Origin: Flavilitoribacter nigricans DSM 23189 = NBRC 102662
GTDB lineage: Bacteria > Bacteroidota > Bacteroidia > Chitinophagales > Saprospiraceae
Direction: 5' to 3'
Assembly (NCBI RefSeq): GCF_002646595.1
Contig: NZ_PDUD01000020.1
Location: 248,001 to 312,000 of the forward strand
Length of the DNA: 64,000 nucleotides
Positions 43,141 through 51,949 of the stretch are shown here, piece after piece. Each line of letters begins with the position of its first letter. Positions within the stretch are counted from its first letter, which is position 1. A model generated the notes under the pieces. The model had not been told where the DNA came from. It did not search any database and saw only the letters and a list, made by a program, of their open reading frames with translations. The translations under genes were made by a program, and so were the position numbers.

Positions 43141-44487
43141 ATGCCGGTATCCTTTATCGATAAAATTGCAGCAATGTTTCCGGAATTGCCGGAAAGCCGG
43201 ACCTTACTGGCCGTCAGTGGAGGTGTCGATTCGATGACTATGGCGCATCTATTCGAGACTGCCGACTGGGCCTACGGGATTGCCCACTGCAACTTTCAGT
43301 TGCGGGGGGATGCTTCCGATGCCGATCACGATTTTATCAAGGCCCGGGCGCTCTATAACGGAGTCACCTTTCACAGCATTACTTTTGATACGGAGGACGA
43401 AGCCGCCAAAAGGGGCATTTCCATCCAGATGGCTGCCCGCGACTTACGCTATCCCTGGCTGGAAGCCGTCCGGCAGGAGCACGGCTACGATTTTGTGGCC
43501 ACAGCTCACCATCTGAACGACAGCATCGAGACCAGTCTGATCAATCAAACGCGGGGCACCGGCTGGCGGGGGCTGAGCGGGATATCCGAGCGCCAGGACC
43601 ATTTGATCCGGCCGCTGTTGAGCTTCACCCGCAGCGAACTGGAAGACTATCTCCGGGCTAACGATATTGCTTTCCGCGAAGACAGTTCCAATGCCAAGGA
43701 CGATTATCACCGCAACCGCATTCGGCACCACGTCATTCCGGTACTGCGGAGCATCAATCCTGCTTTTGAAAGAACATTTGAAAAGAACCTGAAGATCTGG
43801 TCGGAATCCACCCATCTACTGGAGTGGGCCATCGCCGAACTTAAACAACGATACGTCCAAAAGCGGGGCGATCAGTTGGTGATCGATTACCGTTTTATCG
43901 AGGATCACCGGGACGCGGCTCCCACTTTGTTTTTCGAGTGGGTCAGCCCGTATGGCTTTCATCCGGATCAGTTGACGCAGGCCCTTTCGGCCGCCGGTAA
44001 GTCCAGTGGAGCCATGTGGTATTCGACGACCCACTGCCTGCTGGCGGATCGCAACGCTTTTTTGATCCAGCCGGCTACATCGGAGCGCACGCCTCCGGTC
44101 AGTCACCAGCTGGAAAAGGCAGGAGGCCGGGTATCATTAGAGAACGGCCTGCTGGCGACCGACGTCTTCGATCGCCCGGCGGAATTCTCCTTTTCCCTTT
44201 CGGAATTTGAAGTGGAACTCGATGCCGAAAAAGTACAGTTCCCGCTGACGGTCCGACACTGGCGGGAGGGAGATGTTTTTTGCCCGCTCGGACTGGGTGG
44301 CCGCCACAAAAAGCTCCAGGATTTTTTTTCCAATCTGAAACTGAGTCGCTTCGAAAAAGAACAGATCTGGCTGGTCCTGGATGGCCGGGGCGAGATCATA
44401 TGGGTGGTCGGTCACCGGCCCGACGATCGCTATAAGGTCGACGCGAAAAGCTCCAGGCTCTTAAAGCTGAGTTTCCGGGCGCGTTAG
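43141..44487 (+). CDS. tilS: tRNA(Ile)-lysidine synthase TilS
   Basis: A 448-residue N-type ATP pyrophosphatase. The PP-loop is LLAVSGGVDSMTMAH (SGGVDS at 26-31). HCNFQLRGDASDADHDF, DFVATAHHLNDSIETSLINQTRGTG and GLSGI are conserved TilS motifs. The C-terminal substrate-binding domain includes RHWREGDVFCPLGLGGRHKKLQDFF, the TilS C-terminal signature. It converts C34 of tRNA-Ile(CAU) to lysidine so that AUA is decoded, an essential function. It stands divergent from ppk1. Confidence 0.95.
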   Translation: MPVSFIDKIAAMFPELPESRTLLAVSGGVDSMTMAHLFETADWAYGIAHCNFQLRGDASDADHDFIKARALYNGVTFHSITFDTEDEAAKRGISIQMAARDLRYPWLEAVRQEHGYDFVATAHHLNDSIETSLINQTRGTGWRGLSGISERQDHLIRPLLSFTRSELEDYLRANDIAFREDSSNAKDDYHRNRIRHHVIPVLRSINPAFERTFEKNLKIWSESTHLLEWAIAELKQRYVQKRGDQLVIDYRFIEDHRDAAPTLFFEWVSPYGFHPDQLTQALSAAGKSSGAMWYSTTHCLLADRNAFLIQPATSERTPPVSHQLEKAGGRVSLENGLLATDVFDRPAEFSFSLSEFEVELDAEKVQFPLTVRHWREGDVFCPLGLGGRHKKLQDFFSNLKLSRFEKEQIWLVLDGRGEIIWVVGHRPDDRYKVDAKSSRLLKLSFRAR

Positions 44488-44501
44488 TCTCAGCAAAATT
44501 G

Positions 44502-44509
44502 TAATTTTG
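44502..44509 (+). promoter_or_regulatory. Candidate -7 element for the Omp28-like gene
   Basis: TAATTTTG matches TAnnTTTG, 62 bp before the ATG at 44572. No matching -33 box is seen. Confidence 0.3.
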
Positions 44510-44571
44510 GGATCGTTATCCGGTAGCAATTGCCGGAGTGTAAGAAATAGCAACAAATTAAACATCCCACT

Positions 44572-45651
44572 ATGCACGCCCTGAAAAATTCCCTGTTTGT
44601 CCTTGGTATCCTGTTTTCCGTATCGTCCATTGCGCAAACTGACCTTACCGTTCCCCAAACGCAGGTCCCGATGATCACCAAGATCTCCGCATCCTGGTGC
44701 CCGTATTGCGGTACCTGGGGTTGGGATTTTATGGAAGCCCTCATGGAAGACAACAGTAATTTCAGTAATCTGATCACCGCACACTATAGCGGCGACTACC
44801 GGTCTACTGAAGCCGCCCAGATGACTTCCAATTTCGGAGCATTCGGCCAGCCGGAGTTTTTCTTTAATTCCGACCGCATCTCCGTTAATGCTTCCACGAC
44901 CAACCAGATGAGAACGGAGGTAAAGGCCATGATCGCGCAAAAAAGGGAGGAGAGCCCGGTCGTACAGACGGGGCTGCTGGCGGGCCCGAATAATGGTCAG
45001 TTCAACGTCGTAACCAAAACCCGCTTTTTCCAGAATACTTCCGGGGAGTTCTATCTGGGTCTGTACGTGGTCGAAAAATCCTTTTCCGGACCACAGGCCG
45101 GCCGGCAAACTACGGCCCTGCACAAAAATGTACTGCGTGCGGGCTTATCCGATAATACCTTTGGCGAGCAGCTGATCGCCGGTGCGGTTGGAGCCGGAGA
45201 AGAGGTCATCATTCAGAAATCCATTGCGCTGGATGAGCTCGGTTACAATCCGAACGATATCCGGCTTCTAAGTATAATCTGGAAAAAAGACGGCTCCAAA
45301 TACACCGTGGTCAATACCAATTCCCTCAGCGAATTCCAGGCGGGAGTGGAACTGTTGGCCACCACCGCTACACGGCAGCTGGGGGAGGCAGATTTTCAGA
45401 TTTCCGTACAACCTAATGTCGTTTCCGATTTTTCCCTATTGAAATTAATTTTACCTTCGCAGCGGAAAAATTTCCGGGTCGAACTCTGGACACTGGATGG
45501 CCGGAAGGTGCAGGATATCTTTAGCGGACAACTGCCCGCCGGCGAGCACCAGTGGTCGATCGACCGATCGGTTACCACGGCAGCCGGGGTGTATGTACTC
45601 CGACTGTACGACGGGCTCGGCCAGATAAGCCGGCAACTGATCTTCCAGTAG
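44572..45651 (+). CDS. Omp28-like thioredoxin-fold protein with T9SS type A tail
   Basis: A 359-residue exported protein with a signal peptide (cut near IAQ). Next is a thioredoxin-like domain with the redox motif SASWCPYCGTWGW (Cys43 and Cys46) and cis-Pro in GAFGQPEFFF. A middle beta domain (~130-265) resembles Omp28 of Porphyromonas. The end (~275-359) has QPNVVSDFSLLKLILP, LWTLDGRKVQDIF and AAGVYVLRLYDGLGQISRQLIFQ, a T9SS type A sorting-like domain, though the usual PNP entry motif is changed to QPNV. The role is likely a surface thiol-disulfide or binding protein. Confidence 0.82.
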   Translation: MHALKNSLFVLGILFSVSSIAQTDLTVPQTQVPMITKISASWCPYCGTWGWDFMEALMEDNSNFSNLITAHYSGDYRSTEAAQMTSNFGAFGQPEFFFNSDRISVNASTTNQMRTEVKAMIAQKREESPVVQTGLLAGPNNGQFNVVTKTRFFQNTSGEFYLGLYVVEKSFSGPQAGRQTTALHKNVLRAGLSDNTFGEQLIAGAVGAGEEVIIQKSIALDELGYNPNDIRLLSIIWKKDGSKYTVVNTNSLSEFQAGVELLATTATRQLGEADFQISVQPNVVSDFSLLKLILPSQRKNFRVELWTLDGRKVQDIFSGQLPAGEHQWSIDRSVTTAAGVYVLRLYDGLGQISRQLIFQ

Positions 45652-45676
45652 TGGTCCGGAGCAATAATTTGTAGCA

Positions 45677-46132
45677 TTGATCGAACTGGATCTTACCGTT
45701 TGGGAAAAACAACTGCGGCTGAAAAGAGAAGCCGGAGTCAGTTATCTGCTGGACCCGATCCGGAATAAATGGCTGGTTTTGCAGCCCGAAGAGATCGTTC
45801 GCCAGTTGATGGTCCAGTATCTGCTGCAGGAAAAGCACTATAATAAGAATCGCATTCGCATCGAACAGGGGCTATTGGTGAACGGACTGAGCAAGCGTTG
45901 TGATATTTTGATCTACAATAAGGCAGTACAACCGTTTTTGATGGTGGAATGCAAGTCGCCGAAAGTGCCGATCACCCAGGCCACTTTTGAGCAGATTGCC
46001 AACTATAATCTACCTTTACAGGTTAAATATTTAGTGGTAACCAATGGACCTGCCACTTTTTGTTGTGAGATGGATTATGAAACGCGAAGTTTCAATTTTT
46101 TGTCCTCCATCCCTGAATATCAGAATTTTTAA
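45677..46132 (+). CDS. Stand-alone HsdR N-terminal (HSDR_N) domain protein
   Basis: A 151-residue protein equal to the HSDR_N nuclease-like domain. PEEIVRQLMVQYLL, KRCDILIYNKAVQPFLMVECKSP (Asp and E-x-K of the PD-(D/E)XK core, ~76-98) and ITQATFEQIANYN are diagnostic. No HsdM or HsdS gene is nearby, and such single-domain proteins are common in Bacteroidota next to housekeeping genes, so a restriction system is not supported. The start is TTG at 45677, giving MIELDL as in homologues. The Omp28-like gene stops 25 bp upstream, so co-transcription is possible. Confidence 0.75.
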   Translation: MIELDLTVWEKQLRLKREAGVSYLLDPIRNKWLVLQPEEIVRQLMVQYLLQEKHYNKNRIRIEQGLLVNGLSKRCDILIYNKAVQPFLMVECKSPKVPITQATFEQIANYNLPLQVKYLVVTNGPATFCCEMDYETRSFNFLSSIPEYQNF

Positions 46133-46141
46133 ACCAAATTA

Positions 46142-46237
46142 GTCAGTTGCTCCCTGTCGGAAAGTCGTAAGAAAAAAGATAGGGACTGATTGAATTACGA
46201 CCCTAAGACCGGCAACTGACAGCAATAATTCAGTCCT
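46142..46237 (+). promoter_or_regulatory. Structured leader of tdh with competing helices
   Basis: The 116-bp leader has an outer stem GTCAGTTGC (46142-46150)/GCAACTGAC (46212-46220) and an inner stem GTCGTAA (46164-46170)/TTACGAC (46195-46201). Two other pairings exclude the inner stem: TCCCT (46151-46155)/AGGGA (46181-46185), and AGGGACTGA..ATTA (46181-46196)/TAATTCAGTCCT (46226-46237). Mutually exclusive helices suggest a conformational RNA switch, but there is no T tract and no known riboswitch core. It could also be a 3'-end structure of the upstream gene. Confidence 0.4.
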
Positions 46238-46248
46238 AACCAGTTCGT

Positions 46249-47205
46249 ATGAGTCAATCTACTGTTCTGATCGTTGGTGCCAACGGTCAACTTGGTTCGG
46301 TTTTAACGGATGCCTTGCGGGCGGAGCTTGGAGAAAATCGGGTGATCGGCTCCGACATCAAAATGCCCAAAGAAGAAAAAGGGCCTTTCGAGTTGCTCGA
46401 TATTATGGATAAAGAGCAGCTCCACCGATTAGTCCGGAAATACCAGGTTACGGAAGTCTACCAGCTCGCCGCCATTCTTTCCGCCAAAGGAGAGGAAAAT
46501 CCCAAACTTGCCTGGGACATCAACATGAACGGCCTGTTCAATGTGCTGGAGATCGCCCGGGAATGCAACCTGAAGGTCTTTTTCCCCTCTTCCATTGCCG
46601 TTTTCGGCAGCCATACACCGCGACAACAAACACCACAGGAAACCATCATCCATCCGGAGACCATTTACGGGATCAGTAAAGCCGCCGGAGAGAACTGGTG
46701 TCAGTACTACCATCTCAAATACGGTGTGGATGTGCGGTCCCTGCGCTATCCGGGCGTTATCGGCTACCAGTCAATGCCCGGCGGTGGTACTACGGATTAC
46801 GCCGTGGAGATCTACCACAGTGCGGTCCGGGAAGAGCCGTTCACCTGCTTTCTGAAGCCGGATACGCGCCTGCCGATGATCTATATGCCCGATGCGATCC
46901 GCGCTACGCTGGAATTGATGGATGCTCCGGAAGAGCAGCTCAGTGTCCGTACGAGTTACAACCTGGCCAGCATGAGCTTTTCGCCGTCCGAGATCTACGA
47001 AGCGATCCGTAAACATTTCCCCGCATTTAACATTGAATACCAGCCGGATTTCCGTCAGAAGATCGCAGAATCCTGGTCGGAGACCATCGATGATACCAAC
47101 GCCCGCCGGGATTGGGGGTGGCAGCCGGAATACGATCTGGAAAGTATGACGGACGATATGATTTTCCATTTACGCAAGCAATACCAAAAGAATATCTATG
47201 TTTAA
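46249..47205 (+). CDS. tdh: L-threonine 3-dehydrogenase (short-chain/epimerase type)
   Basis: A 318-residue extended [21 protein letters not shown] (~6-23) is the NAD-binding motif, [20 protein letters not shown] (~74-93) and [10 protein letters not shown] (~112-121) are family motifs, and YGISKAAGE gives the catalytic Tyr and Lys. The sequence fits the SDR-type L-threonine dehydrogenase, which oxidises threonine to 2-amino-3-oxobutyrate. The next gene, kbl, overlaps by 8 bp and encodes the enzyme that uses this product, which supports the call strongly over UDP-sugar epimerase alternatives. Confidence 0.9.
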   Translation: MSQSTVLIVGANGQLGSVLTDALRAELGENRVIGSDIKMPKEEKGPFELLDIMDKEQLHRLVRKYQVTEVYQLAAILSAKGEENPKLAWDINMNGLFNVLEIARECNLKVFFPSSIAVFGSHTPRQQTPQETIIHPETIYGISKAAGENWCQYYHLKYGVDVRSLRYPGVIGYQSMPGGGTTDYAVEIYHSAVREEPFTCFLKPDTRLPMIYMPDAIRATLELMDAPEEQLSVRTSYNLASMSFSPSEIYEAIRKHFPAFNIEYQPDFRQKIAESWSETIDDTNARRDWGWQPEYDLESMTDDMIFHLRKQYQKNIYV

Positions 47206-48385
47206 AAATGTCGAACCTGCCCTGCAGGAAGAAATTTCTGAGATCCGGGAAGCCGGACTTTACAAAAACGAACGCATTATCGTCACGCCCCAGGGAGCGG
47301 AGATCGAAACCCAGGGCGGTAAGGAAGTGCTGAACTTCTGCGCCAACAATTACCTGGGGCTGTCTGCCCATCCCGACGTGATCGAAGCGGCCAAGCAGGC
47401 GATCGACACGCACGGCTTCGGCCTTTCCTCCGTTCGTTTTATCTGCGGTACCCAGGACATCCACAAGGAACTGGAAGAAAAGATCGCGGCTTTTCTGGGA
47501 ATGGAAGATGCCATTCTTTACGCGGCGGCTTTCGACGCGAACGGCGGTCTGTTTGAGCCGATCCTCACGGCGGAAGACGCCATTATTTCCGATGCACTGA
47601 ATCACGCTTCCATTATCGACGGTATTCGTCTCTGCAAAGCCCAGCGCTATCGTTTCAACCACAACGACATGGCCGACCTGGAAGAAAAGCTCAAAGAGGC
47701 GCAATCTGCCCGGCGTCGCCTGATCGCAACCGATGGCGCTTTTTCTATGGACGGGACCATCGCCCAACTGGATAAGATCTGTGACCTGGCCGATAAATAC
47801 GACGCCATGGTGATGGTGGACGAATGCCACGCCACCGGCTTTATGGGCAAAACCGGTCGCGGTACCCACGAATACTGCGACGTCATGGGCCGGGTGGATA
47901 TCATTACCGGCACTTTCGGTAAGGCGCTGGGTGGCGCTTCCGGTGGTTTTACCGCGGCGCGTAAAGAGATCGTAGAAGTATTGCGGCAGCGTTCCCGGCC
48001 GTATCTGTTCTCCAATACCGTGGCTCCCTCTATCGTTGGCGCTTCCATCAAGGTGGTAGACCTCCTCTCGGCTTCAACGGCCCTGCGCGATAAACTGGAA
48101 GAGAACACCAAATATTTCCGCCAGGCCATGACCGAAGCCGGATTCGACATCATACCCGGCGAGCACCCCATCGTGCCGATCATGCTGTACGATGCACCGC
48201 TATCCCAAAAGTTTGCGGATCGCCTCCTGGAAGAAGGGATCTATGTGATCGGCTTTTTCTATCCGGTAGTACCCAAAGGCAAAGCCCGGATCCGGGTGCA
48301 AATGTCCGCTGCGCACGAACGGGAACATCTGGAAAGAGCCGTTGCGGCCTTCACCAAGGTTGGGAAGGAACTCGGGGTTATTTAA
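47198..48385 (+). CDS. kbl: Glycine C-acetyltransferase (2-amino-3-ketobutyrate CoA ligase)
   Basis: A 395-residue PLP-dependent alpha-oxoamine synthase. [19 protein letters not shown] (~47-65), [19 protein letters not shown] (~76-94), [15 protein letters not shown] (~208-222) and the PLP-lysine motif [14 protein letters not shown] (~240-253, Lys in FGKAL) are conserved. It splits 2-amino-3-oxobutyrate with CoA into glycine and acetyl-CoA. It overlaps tdh by 8 bp, forming a two-step threonine catabolic operon. Confidence 0.94.
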   Translation: MFKNVEPALQEEISEIREAGLYKNERIIVTPQGAEIETQGGKEVLNFCANNYLGLSAHPDVIEAAKQAIDTHGFGLSSVRFICGTQDIHKELEEKIAAFLGMEDAILYAAAFDANGGLFEPILTAEDAIISDALNHASIIDGIRLCKAQRYRFNHNDMADLEEKLKEAQSARRRLIATDGAFSMDGTIAQLDKICDLADKYDAMVMVDECHATGFMGKTGRGTHEYCDVMGRVDIITGTFGKALGGASGGFTAARKEIVEVLRQRSRPYLFSNTVAPSIVGASIKVVDLLSASTALRDKLEENTKYFRQAMTEAGFDIIPGEHPIVPIMLYDAPLSQKFADRLLEEGIYVIGFFYPVVPKGKARIRVQMSAAHEREHLERAVAAFTKVGKELGVI

Positions 48386-48476
48386 GGAGTTGAAGCTTAC
48401 TGCGATTATCGTGATACCGTAGTAGAGGCCATTGGAGTATCGCCGTATTTCAACATCATTGAACCAAAAAGATCAC

Positions 48477-49361
48477 ATGAAAAATATTACTGTAATCGGT
48501 GCCGGTACCATGGGTAACGGCATCGCTCATTTATTCGCCATGAAAGGCTACGCGGTATCTCTGCTGGATATCTCGGAAGATGCCCTGGCCAGAGGCCTGA
48601 AAACCATTGACAAGAACCTGGACCGCATGGTGCGGAAGGAGATCCTGACCGAACAGGATAAACAGGCTACACTGGACCGCATCTCTACCTTTACGAGCCT
48701 GCCGGCCGCGGTGGAAAAAGCGGAACTGGTGGTAGAGGCCGCTACCGAACGGGTAGATCTGAAACTGGATATTTTCCGGGAACTGGATAAAGCGGCTCCC
48801 GAGGGGATCATCCTGGCTTCCAATACTTCCTCGATTTCCATTACCCGGATCGCAGCGGTGACCCAACGACCCGAACGGGTGATCGGCATGCACTTCATGA
48901 ACCCCGTGCCCATTATGAAACTGGTCGAGGTGATCCGGGGCTACAGTACCTCCGATGAAGTGACGGATCAGATCATGGAGCTGTCCCGAGACCTGGGGAA
49001 AACCCCGGTGGAAGTGAACGACTATCCGGGCTTTGTGGCCAACCGCATCCTGATGCCGATGATCAACGAGGCGATCTACTCCCTCTATGAGGGTGTTGCC
49101 GGCGTGGAAGAGATCGATACCGTCATGAAGCTGGGGATGGCTCATCCGATGGGTCCCCTGCAACTGGCCGACTTCATCGGACTGGATGTTTGCATGGCCA
49201 TCCTGAAGGTACTGCAAGACGGATTCGGTAATCCTAAATACGCACCCTGCCCGCTGCTCGTCAATATGGTGACCGCCGGAAAACTGGGGGCAAAAACCGG
49301 TGAAGGTTTCTACGCCTATACACCGGGCAGTAAGGACCTGAAGGTAGCCTACCAGCGCTAA
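48477..49361 (+). CDS. hbd: 3-hydroxybutyryl-CoA dehydrogenase
   Basis: The ATG at 48477 was chosen (MKNITVIGAGTMGNGIAHL); an upstream TTG-start extension of 15 residues looks non-native. The 294-residue enzyme has the NAD motif GAGTMGNGIAH (~7-17), the catalytic His-Glu region in RVIGMHFMNPVPIMKLVEVI (~138-157) and VANRILMPMINEAI with LGMAHPMGPLQLADFIGLD. It catalyses NAD(P)-dependent interconversion of acetoacetyl-CoA and 3-hydroxybutyryl-CoA in fatty-acid or butyrate metabolism. It follows kbl by 91 bp in the same direction. Confidence 0.92.
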   Translation: MKNITVIGAGTMGNGIAHLFAMKGYAVSLLDISEDALARGLKTIDKNLDRMVRKEILTEQDKQATLDRISTFTSLPAAVEKAELVVEAATERVDLKLDIFRELDKAAPEGIILASNTSSISITRIAAVTQRPERVIGMHFMNPVPIMKLVEVIRGYSTSDEVTDQIMELSRDLGKTPVEVNDYPGFVANRILMPMINEAIYSLYEGVAGVEEIDTVMKLGMAHPMGPLQLADFIGLDVCMAILKVLQDGFGNPKYAPCPLLVNMVTAGKLGAKTGEGFYAYTPGSKDLKVAYQR

Positions 49362-49368
49362 GGGGCGA

Positions 49369-49800
49369 TCAGTTTACTTTCGACCGCAGGCCCTGCAACC
49401 AGGCAGCAAGCTGCAAGGACAGATAGGAGAAGACGGTAATGCCGAGCAAATCGCACAGCATGTCCATCAACTCAAAATTCCGCGTCGCAAATGCGATCTG
49501 GGTAAATTCCTCAACAATCGCGAAAATACCTACCAGCAGTGCGCCGGACAGAACGGGTAAGGAGAAAATCCTTACCCGTTTGTGATTCAGGGCCAGGTTC
49601 ACCAGAAAAGCCAGCATGCCGTAAAGGGTGAAATGACCTACTTTATCACCGTAGGGTAGTTTTCTTATTTGTTGCAGTTGAGGAGGTACCTGACCGGTAT
49701 CTGCCGTAAAAATGATCCAGCAGATGAACAGGAAAAAACCGATCGCGAGGACTGATCGCAGGTTCTGACCGGTTAGAGAGCGCAAACTTTTTGAATACAT
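49369..49800 (-). CDS. VanZ-like family membrane protein
   Basis: A 143-residue protein with four predicted membrane helices. The motif KLPYGDKVGHFTLYGMLAFLV (~46-66) with the conserved Asp-Lys-x-x-H and the later EEFTQIAFATRNFELMDMLCDLLG (~98-121, E..Q....R..D..D...N-like) match the VanZ family. Biochemical function is not established for most members. It converges on hbd with a 7-bp gap. Confidence 0.82.
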   Translation of the reverse strand: MYSKSLRSLTGQNLRSVLAIGFFLFICWIIFTADTGQVPPQLQQIRKLPYGDKVGHFTLYGMLAFLVNLALNHKRVRIFSLPVLSGALLVGIFAIVEEFTQIAFATRNFELMDMLCDLLGITVFSYLSLQLAAWLQGLRSKVN

Positions 49801-49847
49801 AGGACGTGTTTAAGCGATATCAGAATAGAATAAGATCTGTGTGAAAA

Positions 49848-49896
49848 TGCAGGGATGGCGTTCGGCCCGGATGATCGTGCCCACCTCATCCCTGCA
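49848..49896 (-). terminator. Hairpin after creD
   Basis: The perfect 10-bp inverted repeat TGCAGGGATG/CATCCCTGCA (49848-49857, 49887-49896) lies just beyond the creD stop on the minus strand and is followed by TTTTC. The T tract is short. Confidence 0.5.
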
Positions 49897-49910
49897 GCCT
49901 GGACTTTGCA

Positions 49911-51275
49911 TTATTTTTGGGCAGGAGATTTGTCTGTCTCCGGATCGGAATTCACATTGTACCAGTTGATGTTGCGCGTAAAATACATCGTGGTCGCCAG
50001 AATAAGGGTGAGCCCCAGGCTGCCCAGCAGCAGTGCATAATCCGCCATCTGGAGGGTGACAAATAGAAATCCGTACACGCCGGATAATACCACCAACAGC
50101 AGCACCGTCAGCTTTTTCCTTTTAAAAATGGTGGCCGAATAAAGCGTGATCATACTCACCACCGCCGAAGCCGAAACCATGAAGGCCGCATTGAAATTCG
50201 TATGTTCGGAAATAGACACCAGCAGTATATAGAACAGGCACAACGCCAGTCCAACCAGAATATACTGGAAGGGATGGATCTTCTTTTTATTTAGGATCTC
50301 GATTAGGAAAAAAGTCAGGAAGGTCAGGGCAATGGTCATGATCCCGTACTTGACCGATCGCATGGATTTTTGGTAATCGTCCAGTGGTAATAAGAGGTCT
50401 ACTCCGAAAGCGGCATTGTTTACCGCTTCGGCGGGACCGTTATCCATCCAGGATTGTGGGAAATTTCGGTTCAGTTGCAGCACTTTCCAGTGGGCCTGAA
50501 AACCCGCATCGCTGATCTCCCGCTGATCGGGCAGAAAGCTGCCATTGAAGCTGGGGGAAGTCCAGTCCGACCGGATATCTACCGTAGTGATACTGCCCAG
50601 CGGCACAAAACTGATGTTCTGACTCCCCTGCAGACTCAGATCGAAACTAAAGGGAATGCTGCCTTCCAGTGCCGCTTCCAGCCCGGGTACGGCCATCGTA
50701 ATGCCGGATTGGAAGAGACTGCCCGCTTTGGCGCCGGGTTCCACCTCCAGAGTGCCTCCGCCCCAATTGAAACCGATCTGCTCTTCGATCCCTCTCAGAT
50801 CGGAGATCCCAAAAGTGAGGAAAGCCTCATCGTATCGTATCTGGTGGAGATAGTTTTGGTCGATCTTGGGCCGGATGAGAAAATTCCCGCTAAAGGCGAG
50901 TTTCGATTTGTATACCACCACTTCGTAAATGCCCCGACGCAGTTTTTCCGGCTGGATACTGCCCTCCGCGTGGAGTTCTTCCGGTAAAATATTCAGATAG
51001 CGGGTATAGAACTTCGTTTCTCCGTTCTCGGTACTCTGATAGGTAGCGGGAATGGTGAGCACCGGCCCCGTTAACTGCTGCCGGCCCGCCCACTTGGCGC
51101 TGACCTCGTAGACCGCCTCCCGGTTCAGCGATTCTCGTTCCTGAATGATGTTGTAGATCATGGTACTTGGGATCAATAACACAAGACTGATAATGGTGAT
51201 GATCACCATCTTTAGGGTCACCGAACTCTTGATCCAGTTGTTCAAAAGGCTGATAGGCGAATTTTCCGTATTCAT
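49911..51275 (-). CDS. creD: Cell-envelope inner-membrane protein CreD
   Basis: A 454-residue protein with an N-terminal membrane helix (~18-42), a large periplasmic domain (~45-300) containing the CreD signatures EVSAKWAGRQQLTGPVLTIP and FNGSFLPDQREI..GFQAHW, and five to six C-terminal helices (KKIHPFQYILVGLALCLFYILL). In enterobacteria CreD is part of the CreBC regulon and affects envelope integrity and beta-lactam response. In this window no sensor or regulator is adjacent, but two palindromes upstream suggest repression. The gene is separated from vanZ by a hairpin. Confidence 0.9.
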   Translation of the reverse strand: MNTENSPISLLNNWIKSSVTLKMVIITIISLVLLIPSTMIYNIIQERESLNREAVYEVSAKWAGRQQLTGPVLTIPATYQSTENGETKFYTRYLNILPEELHAEGSIQPEKLRRGIYEVVVYKSKLAFSGNFLIRPKIDQNYLHQIRYDEAFLTFGISDLRGIEEQIGFNWGGGTLEVEPGAKAGSLFQSGITMAVPGLEAALEGSIPFSFDLSLQGSQNISFVPLGSITTVDIRSDWTSPSFNGSFLPDQREISDAGFQAHWKVLQLNRNFPQSWMDNGPAEAVNNAAFGVDLLLPLDDYQKSMRSVKYGIMTIALTFLTFFLIEILNKKKIHPFQYILVGLALCLFYILLVSISEHTNFNAAFMVSASAVVSMITLYSATIFKRKKLTVLLLVVLSGVYGFLFVTLQMADYALLLGSLGLTLILATTMYFTRNINWYNVNSDPETDKSPAQK

Positions 51276-51291
51276 AATGGAGCGGTTACAG

Positions 51292-51310
51292 CACTTTGAA
51301 TTTCAAAGTG
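51292..51310. promoter_or_regulatory. Palindromic operator 1 upstream of creD
   Basis: CACTTTGAA-T-TTCAAAGTG is a perfect 9-bp inverted repeat with a 1-bp centre, 17 bp from the creD start codon. It shares the core ACTTTG..CAAAGT with a second site 62 bp away, which argues for a shared dimeric regulator. Confidence 0.6.
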
Positions 51311-51353
51311 GATGGTTAAAAAAGAACCGCAATGATCTGCGGCTATCATAAAG

Positions 51354-51372
51354 TACTTTGAAATACAAAGTA
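51354..51372. promoter_or_regulatory. Palindromic operator 2 upstream of creD
   Basis: TACTTTG-AAATA-CAAAGTA is a perfect 7-bp inverted repeat with a 5-bp centre. Its half site resembles a -7 element, so regulator binding could block the promoter. The segment 51373-51446 has no other recognisable feature. Confidence 0.55.
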
Positions 51373-51446
51373 AAAGAATTTATCAAAATAAAGCAAGTGC
51401 CCTGGCCACAAAAAATAAGGGTGCTGGGAAAATAGGGGAGTGGGTA

Positions 51447-51489
51447 TAAAAAAACGGTTCCGGATAACTGGTCGAATTATCCGGAACCG
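51447..51489 (-). terminator. Strong terminator of the ppk2-S4 operon
   Basis: A perfect 13-bp stem (CGGTTCCGGATAA and complement, 51455-51489) with a 9-nt loop is followed on the minus strand by seven T residues. A second hairpin, CGGACC/GGTCCG, lies at 51495-51514 between it and the gene end. Confidence 0.85.
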
Positions 51490-51548
51490 CTGTGCGGACC
51501 AAAAGCCGGTCCGCTGTTTACAAAAGTACTTCTGAAAGACCTGAACCG

Positions 51549-51935
51549 TTAGTACTCGTCTTTAAACCGGTCGATAACCCTCCGTTCTTTTTTGGTGGGT
51601 CGGCCGGCGCCCTTTTCTCTTTTCTCGGCGCCGCCTTTACCGATGTACCAGTCGTTGTACTTGTTTAGTTCCTCTTCCGGGGTCAGGTCCTCGTAGCAGA
51701 CCTGGGCCAGGGGCGCGGAAACCCGCTTCTGGATCAGGTCAAGTACTTTGAACTGTAGGCGAAAGCCGTTTTTTTGTACATGTACAATCTCGTCCCGTTG
51801 CAGCATATAGGACGGTTTGACCGATACCTCATCGATCTTTACCTTACCGCTTTTGCAGGCATCGGTTGCCAGGGTACGGGATTTAAAAATGCGTACGCTC
51901 CAGAGCCATTTATCGATCCTTACTTTCTTCAGCAT
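51549..51935 (-). CDS. S4-domain RNA-binding protein (Hsp15-like)
   Basis: A 128-residue protein. The S4 domain occupies residues ~5-60, with the signature RIDKWLWSVRIFKSRTLATDAC and SGKVKIDEVSVKPSYML, the Hsp15/RqcP pattern. A basic tail (KGAGRPTKKERRVIDRF) follows. Hsp15 binds 50S subunits that carry stalled nascent chains. It lies 14 bp downstream of ppk2 in the same operon. Confidence 0.88.
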   Translation of the reverse strand: MLKKVRIDKWLWSVRIFKSRTLATDACKSGKVKIDEVSVKPSYMLQRDEIVHVQKNGFRLQFKVLDLIQKRVSAPLAQVCYEDLTPEEELNKYNDWYIGKGGAEKREKGAGRPTKKERRVIDRFKDEY

Positions 51936-51949
51936 AAATAATCCTCCGA

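Noticed and set aside
45677-46132. Type I restriction system
   Set aside because: Only an HsdR N-terminal-like domain is present; there is no helicase region, HsdM or HsdS nearby.
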